From Chryseosolibacter sp039917935 (lineage in GTDB: Bacteria; Bacteroidota; Bacteroidia; Cytophagales; Cyclobacteriaceae), in contig JBDSIM010000033.1 in the NCBI GenBank assembly GCA_039917935.1, positions 6,976-70,975 of the forward strand: a stretch of 64,000 bases of DNA, written 5' to 3'. The translations under genes and the position numbers were made by a program. Positions 14,389 through 25,000 of this stretch are shown here, in pieces. Position 1 is the first letter of the stretch. Every line of letters begins with the position of its first letter. The notes beneath the pieces were generated by a model. That model made no database searches, had not been told where the DNA came from, and saw only the letters and a list, made by a program, of their open reading frames with translations.

Positions 14389-17304
14389 CTATCGTTTTAA
14401 CAATAGTTTTCTATTAATTACCTGATAACCGTTTGTGATTCTGTAAATATAAATGCCTGGCGGAAGACTGGCAGCGTTCAATTCGACCTTGTATAAGCCA
14501 CCGGCTTTCACATCACTGTCAAACAGCGTGCTTATTTTATGCTCCTTTGTATTATATAACTCAACCAAAATGTGCGAATTTAATTCGGTGTTTTGAATTT
14601 CAATGATCGCTGTAGAATAAAACGGATTGGGATAAGCGTTTACTTTAATATCTAACTCAGCCTTCCCTCCAGTTCTTGACGTGCTGGATGATGTAAAATG
14701 TGAGGAGCAGGAAGAGGTAACATCTGCGCTACATGAGCTTACGCAACCGTTTAATTCGGATACCACTGTATATGCTCCTGAGCAGTACACCGTGATGCAA
14801 CGGGTAGTTTCACCTGTGCTCCATTTGTAAGAGGTCATACCTGATGCCGCACATAATGTGGTGGGTTGCCCCTTCATAGGGTAAAAATTACCTGTAATAC
14901 TACACACTGGATTCGGGTTCACAATTACTGCTCTGCTGCAAGTGTTTGTGCATCCGTTTTTAGTCACATCTAAAGAAACTGTACCCGCCGTAGTAACCGA
15001 GATGCAACGTGATGTTTCACCTGTGCTCCATAAATAGGTGTAACCGTAACCGTAAGGTGCACAAAGCTGGGCAGATTCTCCCTCGCATATCGTGCTGTTT
15101 CCTCCGATGGTGCTGGTTCCGTTGATGGTGCAGGAAGGGGTAGAAAGGCTAACCGTTTTACTGCAAGTACTCGTGCATTCGTCTTTGGTTAATTTAAGAG
15201 TATAAGTCCCGCCCGAGGCAACGGCAATGCAACGGGATGTTGCACCATTGCTCCATAAATATTTGTAACCGGTTCCGGAAGGTCCGCAGAGGGATGTAGA
15301 AGTTCCCTCACAAATGGTGCTGCTTCCTGTGATGCTGCAGGCAAGCGGAGCCACTGTCACTGATTTACTGCAAGTGCTGGAGTATCCGTTATTGTTCACG
15401 GTCACTGAATATGTTCCGGGACCAGTAACCATAATGCAACGCGTTGTTGCACCATTGCTCCATAAATACTTGTAACCTTTTCCGGAAGGCGCGCAAAGCT
15501 GAGTTGATTGGCCTTCGTCGCATAGGGTACTGCTTCCAGAAATAACGCAGACAGGATTATTTGACATAGTAACTGTTTTGCTGCAGGTGCTTGTGCTCGT
15601 GCATCCCTCTTTCTTCACCTTTACTGAATAAGTACCTGCGGTGCTAACGGTAATACAACGTGTTGTGGCACCATTGCTCCATAAATAAGTGTAACCGTTT
15701 CCGTACGGCGTACAAAGTTGAATGGACTGACCCTGGGATAAGGTATTACTTCCCTCTATGATACAGGTAGGTGGTAGTGTGACTTTAACTATTCTCTTGC
15801 AGGTTTTCTTGCATCCGTCCGCAGTTGTAACGGTAACAGAATATTCACCTTCCTCTCTAACGGTAATGCTATTGGTCTTGGCGCCTGTGCTCCACAGATA
15901 GGTGGATTTAGCCACGGATGGCACACTCAACCGGGTTGATTCGCCTTTGCAGAAGGTGTTTGAGCCTTCAATGTCGCAGATAGGAGCGTCGGAAACCGTA
16001 ACGGTTTTGCTGCAAATACTTGATTTTTGATTGTCTTTGGTCACCGTTACCGTAAATTTTCCGGCGGCGCTAACGGAAACGCACCGTGACGTTGCACCAT
16101 TGCTCCATAAATAGGTGTAGCCCGGCCCTGAAGGGGCGCAAAGTGATGTAGAACCTCCTTCGCAAATGGTGCTTTTTCCAGTGATATCGCAGGACGGTGT
16201 GGTAGTAAGGACAATTGTTTTGCTGCAGGTACTCACACATCCGTCTGCACTTGTAATAGTAACAGAATATTTACCTGCCGCAGTGATTGTAATACAATTT
16301 GTGGTGGCTCCTGTGCTCCACATGTAGGTGGAGGTATCTGAAAAAGGTACGCAAAGCTCGTTGGATTCGCCTATGCAAATTGAACCGTTACCAATGAAGG
16401 TGCAGGTTAGCTTTGGGTTTACGGTTACAATAATGTGATTGGAAGTTACTTTGCCACCACATCCATTTGTATTGGTTACAAAATAATCACCAGCGGTGTT
16501 TACCGTGATCGTTGGTGCTGTGGATCCGGTACTCCACATTCCACCATTATTTCCTGAAAGTGTTACACTCCCACCAGGGCAAAGTGCTGTGGGGCCACTT
16601 GCTGTAATGGTTGCTGCCTTAGTCTGGCCTTGTAACGTAACAATATTGTTATGCAAGGAAATAGCTCCCTCACGAGATAGTCCACGGCCAAGAAGTGTTG
16701 CGCCTTCCAAAAGGTGGATGGCACCATTGGCTAATATCGTTCCCCGGAATAAAGAGTTGTTACCCAGATTTACCTGACCATTTACCTGCCAGTAGACATT
16801 ACAAATTGACGCGCCATTTTTCAAAATGACCCGCGAGTTAACCGTAGTGGACAGCGCACCATCTATCTTGAAAATAAACAAAGAACTGGCGTCACCTTCT
16901 CCGTCTAAAATGAGGTCTCCGTTTAAGGTAGACGCTGCGCCCAGGCAATAAACGTCCGGGGTGAGAACCTGGCCGCTGCCTAAGGTGGTACCGATAACGG
17001 TACCGCAAGTAACGGAGCTTATTTGGCTATAGGCCACATCGACATCCGTTGCCGCCTGCGCTGAAGCGGAATTAACCACGTGTTTTTGACCCACTAATAT
17101 ACCTGGCGGAAATGCATTGAAGGCGCCTACATTGGTGCCAACATCGCCGGTTACGGTGGTTGATTCTCCTATATTATTAAATGCACCCACCGCGGTAAAT
17201 AAGGCAAAGGTTGAAGTCGTGCCTAAATCTGGAGCCTGTCCGTAATTGACATTTGGTATCAGCAACAGGGACACTGCTGCTGCCATTAGTAGTTTTATTT
17301 TCAT
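14389..17304 (-). CDS. Secreted ice-binding repeat protein, T9SS cargo
   Basis: 971 residues. A signal peptide (cleavage after NVNYGQA) precedes a DUF3494 ice-binding beta-helix (about 24-226; e.g. ALFTAVGAFNNIGESTTVTG, GTILANGAIHLLEGATLLGR). Then come nine Ig-like repeats of 65-75 residues, each with a WS[TN]G core and, in most, Cys pairs around CEG.S..LCAPSG and TSTCSKTV. The C-terminus (from about 890) is a type IX secretion sorting domain: INAYPNPF, then LPPGIYIYRI and KLLLKR. The protein should be exported by the T9SS and held at the surface or released, binding ice crystals. It is followed by a strong terminator. Confidence 0.92.
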   Translation of the reverse strand: MKIKLLMAAAVSLLLIPNVNYGQAPDLGTTSTFALFTAVGAFNNIGESTTVTGDVGTNVGAFNAFPPGILVGQKHVVNSASAQAATDVDVAYSQISSVTCGTVIGTTLGSGQVLTPDVYCLGAASTLNGDLILDGEGDASSLFIFKIDGALSTTVNSRVILKNGASICNVYWQVNGQVNLGNNSLFRGTILANGAIHLLEGATLLGRGLSREGAISLHNNIVTLQGQTKAATITASGPTALCPGGSVTLSGNNGGMWSTGSTAPTITVNTAGDYFVTNTNGCGGKVTSNHIIVTVNPKLTCTFIGNGSICIGESNELCVPFSDTSTYMWSTGATTNCITITAAGKYSVTITSADGCVSTCSKTIVLTTTPSCDITGKSTICEGGSTSLCAPSGPGYTYLWSNGATSRCVSVSAAGKFTVTVTKDNQKSSICSKTVTVSDAPICDIEGSNTFCKGESTRLSVPSVAKSTYLWSTGAKTNSITVREEGEYSVTVTTADGCKKTCKRIVKVTLPPTCIIEGSNTLSQGQSIQLCTPYGNGYTYLWSNGATTRCITVSTAGTYSVKVKKEGCTSTSTCSKTVTMSNNPVCVISGSSTLCDEGQSTQLCAPSGKGYKYLWSNGATTRCIMVTGPGTYSVTVNNNGYSSTCSKSVTVAPLACSITGSSTICEGTSTSLCGPSGTGYKYLWSNGATSRCIAVASGGTYTLKLTKDECTSTCSKTVSLSTPSCTINGTSTIGGNSTICEGESAQLCAPYGYGYTYLWSTGETSRCISVTTAGTVSLDVTKNGCTNTCSRAVIVNPNPVCSITGNFYPMKGQPTTLCAASGMTSYKWSTGETTRCITVYCSGAYTVVSELNGCVSSCSADVTSSCSSHFTSSSTSRTGGKAELDIKVNAYPNPFYSTAIIEIQNTELNSHILVELYNTKEHKISTLFDSDVKAGGLYKVELNAASLPPGIYIYRITNGYQVINRKLLLKR

Positions 17305-18044
17305 ATAAAATTGGTAAAAGATTACGCGCGGAAAATTCCGTTGTGAGGAATTTTTTTTCTTCCAAAGATTCGCCTATAGATTGGAACAAACTCACAAGTA
17401 CTAATGTTATGCCTTCAGCGATACTGAGCCTACGCACTCCATTGCCACTAATATTTTTTATCGCGTAGAGGAATAACTACAACTCAAATTTTAAATCCCA
17501 TCCCGACATGCCAATCAGAAACCTGGAGACAGCCGCGACAAATCCTAAAATTGAAAATTCAATTTTGGGCTTAACCGAGTATCTCGGAATGACTCACCAG
17601 TAAATAGCATCTCGCCTCCTTCCTTACTTATAGTCCCCCTTTATCGAAAGCACTAATTTGTAATCGAAATCATTAGAAGGATGACATTCTTATAGGGACC
17701 TGGTCGCCATTAGTGGAGTTTGCTTACAACTCTTCGCACCGGTCGGAATGTCAACCGTTCACTCTTTAAATTAGGTGCCATAGCAGAATTCGAGGATTTG
17801 AACAATTATGCCCAACCTTTCCTGAACAACGCTATCAATGAAATCGGGGCTGAAAGGTTTTCAATACAGAAAAATTAACCGTACCCCAGTTCCTCGTGTA
17901 AGAATGGAATATTGCTTAAGGGTATTAGGTTGAGTTCGAAAGCGAGATTTGTCATGGCCAAGAAGTCTGAAGGAGGCTGCCTCTTCATCATAATTCTTGC
18001 ATAATCGACGAGATAACTATATATTTTGTTATAATATAGGTGTC
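17305..18044. other. Long non-coding stretch with coding scraps
   Basis: No intact gene. A frame open from 17723 to 17878 reads LTTLRTGRNVNR and later DLNNYAQPFLNNAINEIG; it looks like a worn coding fragment but I cannot assign it. A different frame at 17677-17769 reads SPLVEFAYNSSHRSE. A palindrome AAAATTGAA/TTCAATTTT lies at 17547-17566. Confidence 0.4.
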
Positions 18045-18149
18045 ATGCTCCAACACTACATGCGTATGTCGTTCTGCGGCCTCGTGCGGAATAAAGACTA
18101 TACCATTATAAACGTCTTCGGATTAAGTGTTGGCATAACTAAATCGTAA
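18045..18149 (+). pseudogene. MacB/FtsX-type ABC permease remnant 2
   Basis: 34 codons reading MLQHYMRMSFCGLVRNKDYT and INVFGLSVGIT before TAA. This is the hallmark N-terminus of Bacteroidota MacB-like permeases (ML.HYLKIA.RNL.RNK.Y..INI.GLSVGI). Nothing of the remaining 750 or so residues follows; the GH116 gene starts 69 bases later. Confidence 0.75.
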
Positions 18150-18217
18150 TCCATTTATTTAATTCTTTTTTCTCACTAGATTTCCATAAGGCTCCCATTA
18201 AACAAACCTGTGCTAAA

Positions 18218-20890
18218 ATGAAAAAACAAACTGACCGCCGATCCTTCCTGAAAAAAATAGGCATTGGGAGTATCGGTGCCGGAGTGATGCCATCCGCTTT
18301 AATGCAACACCAGGATGCAAAAGCAACCACGTTAAACAATAGACAATCCAAGGCTAAATCTCAGAAGGAAGGTCGTCAATATAACGGGGCTTACGGGGCT
18401 GAGTATTTAAACCGAGTAGCGTTTCCTATCGGTGGATTGGGTAGCGGAATGTATTGTTTGGAGGGTACGGGCGCCATTTCGCATATGTCCGTTCGCAATA
18501 AACCAGATGTATTCAACGAACCTGGCATCTTTGGTGCCATCGCCATCAAAGGAACTAAAACAGAAGCCAAAATTATTGAAGGACCATCCCCCGATTGGAA
18601 AAGATTCGGTCAGCCAAACTCCGGTAATGGCTCAAGTGGATCTATTTTTGGATTACCCCGATTTGATAAGGCCTCATTTCTTGCCCGTTTTCCCTTTGGC
18701 CATATTTCTCTTGAAGACAAAGATTTCCCATTAAAAGTGGAAATAACAGGCTGGAGTTCTTTCATTCCCACAGATGCCGATAATTCAAGTTTGCCCGCGG
18801 GGGCACTCGAATACAAGTTCATGAATAAAGGCAACACGCCGGCAGACTCTGTATTTTCATTTCACGCCAGAAATTTTATGAAGCACGCGGATGGCGGAAA
18901 AAACTCCGTTGAAAAACTTGAAAATGGTTTCATTCTGTCAAACGAAGGCACAGCAGAAAAACCCTTTCTAAAAGGGGAATTTGCTATTTACTCGGATCAG
19001 GAAAATACCATTGTGGACCATTGTTGGTTCAGGGGTGGATGGTTCGATCCCCTCACTATTACATGGGATACTATTAAAAGTGCAGGCGTAAAAAGTATTG
19101 ACCCCGTTGACGAAGCAGCACCTGGCGCTTCCCTTTACGTTCCCTTTACGCTGTCACCAGGAAAAGAAAAAATTATCCGGGTAATGACAGCGTGGTACGT
19201 CCCTGTCACGGATATTCGTTTTGGTCCTGACGATACTGAAAAAGAAAAATGTGACCCGGCCTCCGGATGCTGCGGTAGTTCATCTGAACTTGGCGTCAAG
19301 GTTGCCGATGAAGCGTACGTCCTGGGAAAATTTAAACCCTGGTACAGCAGTAAATTCAAAGACGTCTCAGAGGTTGCTGATTATTGGAAAAAAAATTATG
19401 GTCAGCTTCAGAAAAAAACCCGGCAATTTACCGATTCATTTTACGCAAGCACATTACCGGCAGAGGTGACGGAGGCCATTGCAGCCAACCTCACAATCCT
19501 GAAATCACCCACAGTGATGCGTCAATACGATGGACGACTGTGGAGCTTTGAGGGATGCGGTGACACTAGTGGATGTTGCCATGGTTCCTGCACACACGTA
19601 TGGAATTACGCGCAGGCCATCCCGCACCTCTTTCCGGAAATGGAAAGAAGTCTCCGTCATACTGAGTTTTGTGAAAGCCAGAATCAGGATGGCCATCAGA
19701 CTTTCCGCGCTAGTTTACCGATACGACCACTAAAGCACGATTTTCATGCTGCTGCGGACGGGCAACTCGGTGGAATTATGAAAGTGTACAGAGAGTGGCG
19801 AATCAGTGGTGACAGTTCATGGCTGGCAAGAATGTATCCGATGACAAAAGCCAGTTTAGATTATTGTATAAAGACCTGGGATCCACGCGGCAAAGGTTTG
19901 ATTGAAGAGCCCCATCACAACACCTATGACATAGAATTCTGGGGCCCTGACGGGATGTGCACCAGTTTTTACCTGGGGGCATTAAGCGCCATGATGGAGA
20001 TGGGGAAGTTTCTGAAAAAGAAAAAAGATATTGCGTTCTATAAAAAACTTTATGACAACGGGAAAAAACTTCTGGAAACAGAATTGTATGACGGTGAATA
20101 TTTTTATCAGAAGATCCAGGTTTCCGGGCTGAATGCCCCCAGTCCGCTGGAAGCGGCGCAAAAAACCATGGTGGGAAAATATTCAGATGAAGCACAACAA
20201 TTGTTGGTAAAGGAAGGGCCCAAGTACCAGTATGGCACCGGATGTTTATCCGATGGAGTGCTGGGCGCCTGGATAGCCAATGTTTGCGGCCTGGCGGATC
20301 CTTTTGACAAAGAAAAAATCAAAAGCCACCTGGTTTCCGTGTACAAACATAATCTTAAGCACGACCTCAGTGATCACGCTAATCCGCAACGACCTTCCTA
20401 TGCATTTGGAGATGAGGGCGGCTTGCTGCTTTGCTCATGGCCAAAAGGAGGAAAGCTGTCACTTCCGTTTGTTTACAGCGACGAGGTATGGACGGGAATA
20501 GAATATCAGGTTGCCTCACATCTCATGCTGATGGGAAACGTGGAAGAAGGCCTTGACGTGGTAAGGACCTGCCGAGACCGGTATGACGGTAGAAAACGAA
20601 ATCCATTTAATGAATATGAATGTGGACATTGGTATGCCCGGGCTCTGGCGAGTTATGGCCTTTTGCAAGGGCTTACTGGAGTCCGTTTTGATGCAGTGGA
20701 CAAAATTTTGTACATAGATTCAAAAGTCGGGGATTTTACCTCTTTTCTTTCCACCAATACGGGCTTTGGAAACATCTCACTTACCAATGGAAAAACTTCC
20801 ATACTGGTAGTATCAGGAGATATTCCCGTGCAGAAAGTAATGATATCAGGTAAGGAGTCAGCGTTCACGAAAAGCCTGATCACCCAATGA
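18218..20890 (+). CDS. GH116-family glycoside hydrolase
   Basis: 890 residues of the GH116 (bile-acid beta-glucosidase/GBA2) type, which hydrolyses beta-linked glucosides, xylosides or related sugars. A twin-arginine signal (DRRSFLKKIGIGSIGAGVMP) indicates folded export. The N-terminal beta-sandwich (about 60-390) carries GGLGSGM, and the C-terminal alpha-barrel has THVWNYAQAIPHLFPEMERS, HHNTYDIEFWGPDG and SDEVWTGIEYQVASHLM, the family's active-site segments. Extra Cys clusters, CDPASGCCG and CGDTSGCCHGSC, may bind metal. Its stop overlaps the start of the FKBP gene. Confidence 0.9.
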   Translation: MKKQTDRRSFLKKIGIGSIGAGVMPSALMQHQDAKATTLNNRQSKAKSQKEGRQYNGAYGAEYLNRVAFPIGGLGSGMYCLEGTGAISHMSVRNKPDVFNEPGIFGAIAIKGTKTEAKIIEGPSPDWKRFGQPNSGNGSSGSIFGLPRFDKASFLARFPFGHISLEDKDFPLKVEITGWSSFIPTDADNSSLPAGALEYKFMNKGNTPADSVFSFHARNFMKHADGGKNSVEKLENGFILSNEGTAEKPFLKGEFAIYSDQENTIVDHCWFRGGWFDPLTITWDTIKSAGVKSIDPVDEAAPGASLYVPFTLSPGKEKIIRVMTAWYVPVTDIRFGPDDTEKEKCDPASGCCGSSSELGVKVADEAYVLGKFKPWYSSKFKDVSEVADYWKKNYGQLQKKTRQFTDSFYASTLPAEVTEAIAANLTILKSPTVMRQYDGRLWSFEGCGDTSGCCHGSCTHVWNYAQAIPHLFPEMERSLRHTEFCESQNQDGHQTFRASLPIRPLKHDFHAAADGQLGGIMKVYREWRISGDSSWLARMYPMTKASLDYCIKTWDPRGKGLIEEPHHNTYDIEFWGPDGMCTSFYLGALSAMMEMGKFLKKKKDIAFYKKLYDNGKKLLETELYDGEYFYQKIQVSGLNAPSPLEAAQKTMVGKYSDEAQQLLVKEGPKYQYGTGCLSDGVLGAWIANVCGLADPFDKEKIKSHLVSVYKHNLKHDLSDHANPQRPSYAFGDEGGLLLCSWPKGGKLSLPFVYSDEVWTGIEYQVASHLMLMGNVEEGLDVVRTCRDRYDGRKRNPFNEYECGHWYARALASYGLLQGLTGVRFDAVDKILYIDSKVGDFTSFLSTNTGFGNISLTNGKTSILVVSGDIPVQKVMISGKESAFTKSLITQ

Positions 20891-21231
20891 ACTCCATGAT
20901 AAAAGTGGGGCCGAAAAGAATCGTAGTTATGCGCTACCGCTTGAAAAATTCCGAGGGAGAGATCTTAGCCGATATTATGCATACCGATCCGGTGAAATTT
21001 TTATTTGGCTCTGGTGAAATATTGCCTGAACTGGAAGGCGCTTTAACGGGATTGAAAATAGGCGAGCATAAGCTTTTTGCCCTGTCACCCGAAAAGAATG
21101 GGGATCTGAATCGTTCCTATCATTTCGATGTAGTCATCGATGATATCCTGTGGGTTACCGAGTCATTAAACGAAAAGCCCTCTCCCGTTTCGAGTCAGGA
21201 AAAGGATTGCGGGCCCGGGTGTTGTTGTTAG
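20887..21231 (+). CDS. FKBP/SlyD-like prolyl isomerase, Cys-rich tail
   Basis: 114 residues. One FKBP-type peptidyl-prolyl isomerase domain resembling SlyD (MRYRLKNSEGEILAD, LFGSGEILPELEGALTGLKIG) without the full insert-in-flap domain, ending in CGPGCCC, a likely metal site like SlyD's tail. There is no signal peptide, so it is cytoplasmic. It overlaps the GH116 stop by four bases (ATGA), so it is coupled to that TAT-exported enzyme and may help it fold or load metal; that role is inference. Confidence 0.85.
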   Translation: MNSMIKVGPKRIVVMRYRLKNSEGEILADIMHTDPVKFLFGSGEILPELEGALTGLKIGEHKLFALSPEKNGDLNRSYHFDVVIDDILWVTESLNEKPSPVSSQEKDCGPGCCC

Positions 21232-21555
21232 TGGATGCTCAGGTGTTAAAGTGTTCAGGTGTTGAGTGCGCAGGTGCTTAAGTCCTCAAGTCCTGAAATG
21301 GTGTTTCTTGCTTCTTCGCATGAGGATTTTTCCCAATTGACATTAAATGATGCTCCCCGGCGTTTTCTCCAAAACCGGTCAACTGTCGACTTATTGAGTC
21401 GGTGGTCTTAGTAATTTTCCCGGTGTCAGGTACGGATTTGTCCGCTATAAGGAACCCGGTTTTTGCCTGCTGGATGTTATTGTGCTGATGGAGATCTGCA
21501 AAATAGAAATCCTCATAAAAAATACAACGATAAGGCTAACCTACGTTCCTGAAGC
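21232..21555. other. Intergenic with CAGGTG direct repeats
   Basis: CAGGTG occurs at 21240, 21256 and 21271 in near-repeats of 15-16 bases. No gene seen on either strand in the rest. Confidence 0.5.
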
Positions 21556-21795
21556 CTACTCTTCAACATGCGATGCCACAATACTCAGTTCCCTTTTCTT
21601 TACGGTATAGAGCAATTGAATTTCTTTCTCTCCGTGAAAAATTATTTTGTTATGGTTAAAAAGGTGAATGACAACATCAGCATGGGTGGGTAATCTGAAA
21701 AAATAAAAGTCTTTCAGCATGACGACATATAGTTGTTCGTTATATCTTACCTTCTGATGAATTGAAGGATCAAAATCAATGATATAGGTCGCCAT
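21556..21795 (-). CDS. Small hypothetical protein
   Basis: 79 residues, soluble, beta-rich by eye (MATYIIDFDPSIHQKVRYNE, then LYVVMLKDFYFFRLP), ending ELSIVASHVEE. No known motif, signal peptide or membrane helix. Balanced composition suggests a real gene; it stands alone, with nothing clear between 21796 and 22034. Confidence 0.5.
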   Translation of the reverse strand: MATYIIDFDPSIHQKVRYNEQLYVVMLKDFYFFRLPTHADVVIHLFNHNKIIFHGEKEIQLLYTVKKRELSIVASHVEE

Positions 21796-22034
21796 TAAAA
21801 ACCTGTACGGTCAATGGAGATAGACGGTTGCCACCAGAAAAATATATAAAAATAATCGTCCCTTATCCTGGGGTACTTTTGCTGAAAATTCGTTCAGGAA
21901 AGGATGGTTGTCCGAAGATGAACAACCTTTCGTCTTCAAGTCAAGCACAGAAAAAACCCATCAAAATTACGTGACGAGAAACCGTAGAGGACACAATAAC
22001 TGCCAAATAAGTATGTTATTGTGCTCCCCTATTG

Positions 22035-25000
22035 CTAATGTTTACCGCATAAACATTTTACATTTTCAACGCCACCACCAACCTGATAGAGCGGGAAATA
22101 GGCCGCGTTTTTATTTAACTCCCAGAAAAACTTACCTCTTGGATGATTGTAATTTCCGATTTCGTTCAGGGTAGCTGAATCGAAGAGCCGTCCGTTCACG
22201 ACGGTATATTTTATAGATTCGGTATCCCGTATATTCTCAATTGGATTTTTATCCATTACTAAAAAATCAGCCAATTTTCCTTTTTGAAGACTTCCGATCC
22301 ATTCATCAAGTCCTAAGGTATATGCACCATTCAGCGTTGCTGCGCGTAGCGCTTCATGATTTGACATGCCTCCCTGTGCGAGCATCCAGGTCTCCCAGTG
22401 TGCGCCGAGCCCCTGCAGCTGGCCATGGGCACCCATGTTAATGGTTACGCCGTTATCGTGAAGGATTTTAATTGTTTTTGATACCAGGATATGTCCGTTA
22501 ACATATTCCTCTTCCGGAAGCATGGTTCTGTGCCGGGAACGTGTGTCAATAATTGATCTCGGCGTAAAGGCAAGTAACCTTTCTTTCGTCCAAACATCCA
22601 TATGCTGATACCAGTAATACTCTCCGCTAACGGAACCATAGTTTACAATCAGCGTAGGGGTATAAGCGGTCTTTGAATTTTTCCACACTTCGATGACGTC
22701 CTGATACAATGGTGCCACCGGTATATTGTGTTCAATGGTGGTATGTCCGTCCAGAATCATACTCAGGTTATGGTAGAAAAAAGATCCTCCTTCTGGCACT
22801 ACCATCATATTGAGTTCACGGGCAGCCTGAATAATCATTTGACGTTGTTCCCTTCTAGGCTGGTTATAACTCTTCACAGAAAAGGCGCCGTATGACTTAC
22901 TCCTCCTGAGCGCGCTTCGTGCATCATCAATATTATTGACAACAGCCTTGAAACCGCCTTCCGCGCCATACAATATGGTTCCTGTAGAAAATAGTCTGGG
23001 ACCGGTCATTAAACCAGCCTTGATAAGTTCACTGTTACCAAAAACCATTTCTGAATTCGCTGAAGGGTCATGCATTGTAGTAACTCCATAGGCCAGGTTA
23101 GCATAATAAGGCCAATGCTTTTGAGGGGTCAACCCAAACTGAAAATGATTACCGTGAGCATGCGCGTCCACAAAACCAGGAATAATAGTTTTGCCGGAAC
23201 AATCAATTTCTTTTCCTTTTGGTGGAACGGCAAGGCTATTGGCGGGGCCAATAGCAACAATGGTATTGCCTTCAACAATGATGGTGCCATCTTCAATTAC
23301 TTCGTCTCCATTCATGGTAACGATCCTGGCGTGGGTAAACGCCAGCACACCTTCAGGCTTATCTATCCGCGATTCCAGTCCAATGGCGATTCCCTTCTCC
23401 GGAAATAAAAAAAGTGAATCAGGTTTATTGCCAATGAATTCAAACCTGTCTGAAAGATTAACAGTAAAATACTGATCGCCGAGTGTATAATAAAGTTGGC
23501 GTGAATCAGTCGACCAATGGAGATTTAATCCCGCATCCCGGGCCACTTGTTTAACGGGAAAGTCCGTGGTTCCACTGTTGAGATCGATGGTCTTTCCAGT
23601 TTGCGGGAAAGCTGCGATATATACCTTGTGTAAGTCTACAAATGCAATCCACTCATTTCCGGGAGAAACAATAAACTGGCTGCCGTACGTGCTTTTAACA
23701 TGCGTTCTTTCATCGAGTCCGTCCAGGGTATAACTCCCGAATGTTTTATCCAGATTGCCTCCCGTTTGAAAGAATATCCGATCGCCCTTTGAGTTGAATC
23801 TTGGATACTCACCTTTTTCGCTGACGAAATTCAGTTGGCCTCCCAGTGCATTGATGGTGTATATTCCAGGTTTAACGGCGAATGCATTCCCAAAAAGTTC
23901 GTTACCCTCTTCTTTCCGGAAGACGACTGTCTTTCCATCCGGTGAAAATGCCGGAGTACGGTAGATTCCTTTCTCGCGTGAAATTTTCAAGGGCCGGGAG
24001 GGATCGGAAAAGGTTACTTTCATGATCGCGCCGGTTTCAATATCATTCCACGTAACATACACAACGGTCTTGCCATCCGTCGAAAACGCGGGTTCAAATT
24101 CAAAATCAGTTCCTTTGGTCAGGCGGGTGGGCTTTCCTTCGGGTAGTTGTTTTTTCCATAAATAACCAAGCGCGTTAAAAACCAGCCATTTTCCATCTGG
24201 AGACGTAACGGCTTGCCGAATGACCTGCGCCCTGAATTTATCAGGGTTTATATCCTGTTTAAACCGCAACGCTTCGGTTATACGCTGTTTTACATGACAG
24301 GTGAATGGTATTTCAGTGGAAGAATTTGGTTTAAGAACATCCACTTTATGGATTTTACCTTGAGCCCAGATCACGATATTCTTATCATCGGGAGTCCACG
24401 CAAATCGTGTATAAATACCGAACGTCGTCCATGCTTCCTGTTGATCTTTGGAAAGCTGATCAAAAACCGGCCACTCCTCTCCTGTGCTCAGGTTACGCAA
24501 ATACAATACAGTTTTGGTCCGGACTCTTCGGATAAATGCCAGTGTTTTACCATCATGTGAAATTTGTGGACGAAAAGCACCGCCGGAACCACCTGTTACT
24601 TCCTCAGTGGTGCCTTTTTGGCGATCGTAACGACGGATAACAAAGATCTGATTATTGGGATCTTTATTATATTGGAATAACCCACCCGGATAAGTATCCT
24701 CGCTATAGTAAACGTGCCTGCCATCTGGAGAAACGGCAGGTTCGTTCACATCTTGCTGATCATTCTTTCGCTGTGTTAGCTGCAAACCCTTGCCGCCTGA
24801 AGTATGGTAGATCCACAATTCACCTGCGCCGAGTGATCGCTGAGACGTAAAATGTTTCCTGGCGATGATGTATTGTCCATCCGGTGTCCATGCTGCGTTG
24901 TTTAATAGCCTGAAATCCTCCGTAGTGATTTGACGTGCATTCGCACCGTTGGGATCCATCAGCCAGATATTATCTCCCCCGCCTGCATCAGATGTAAAGA

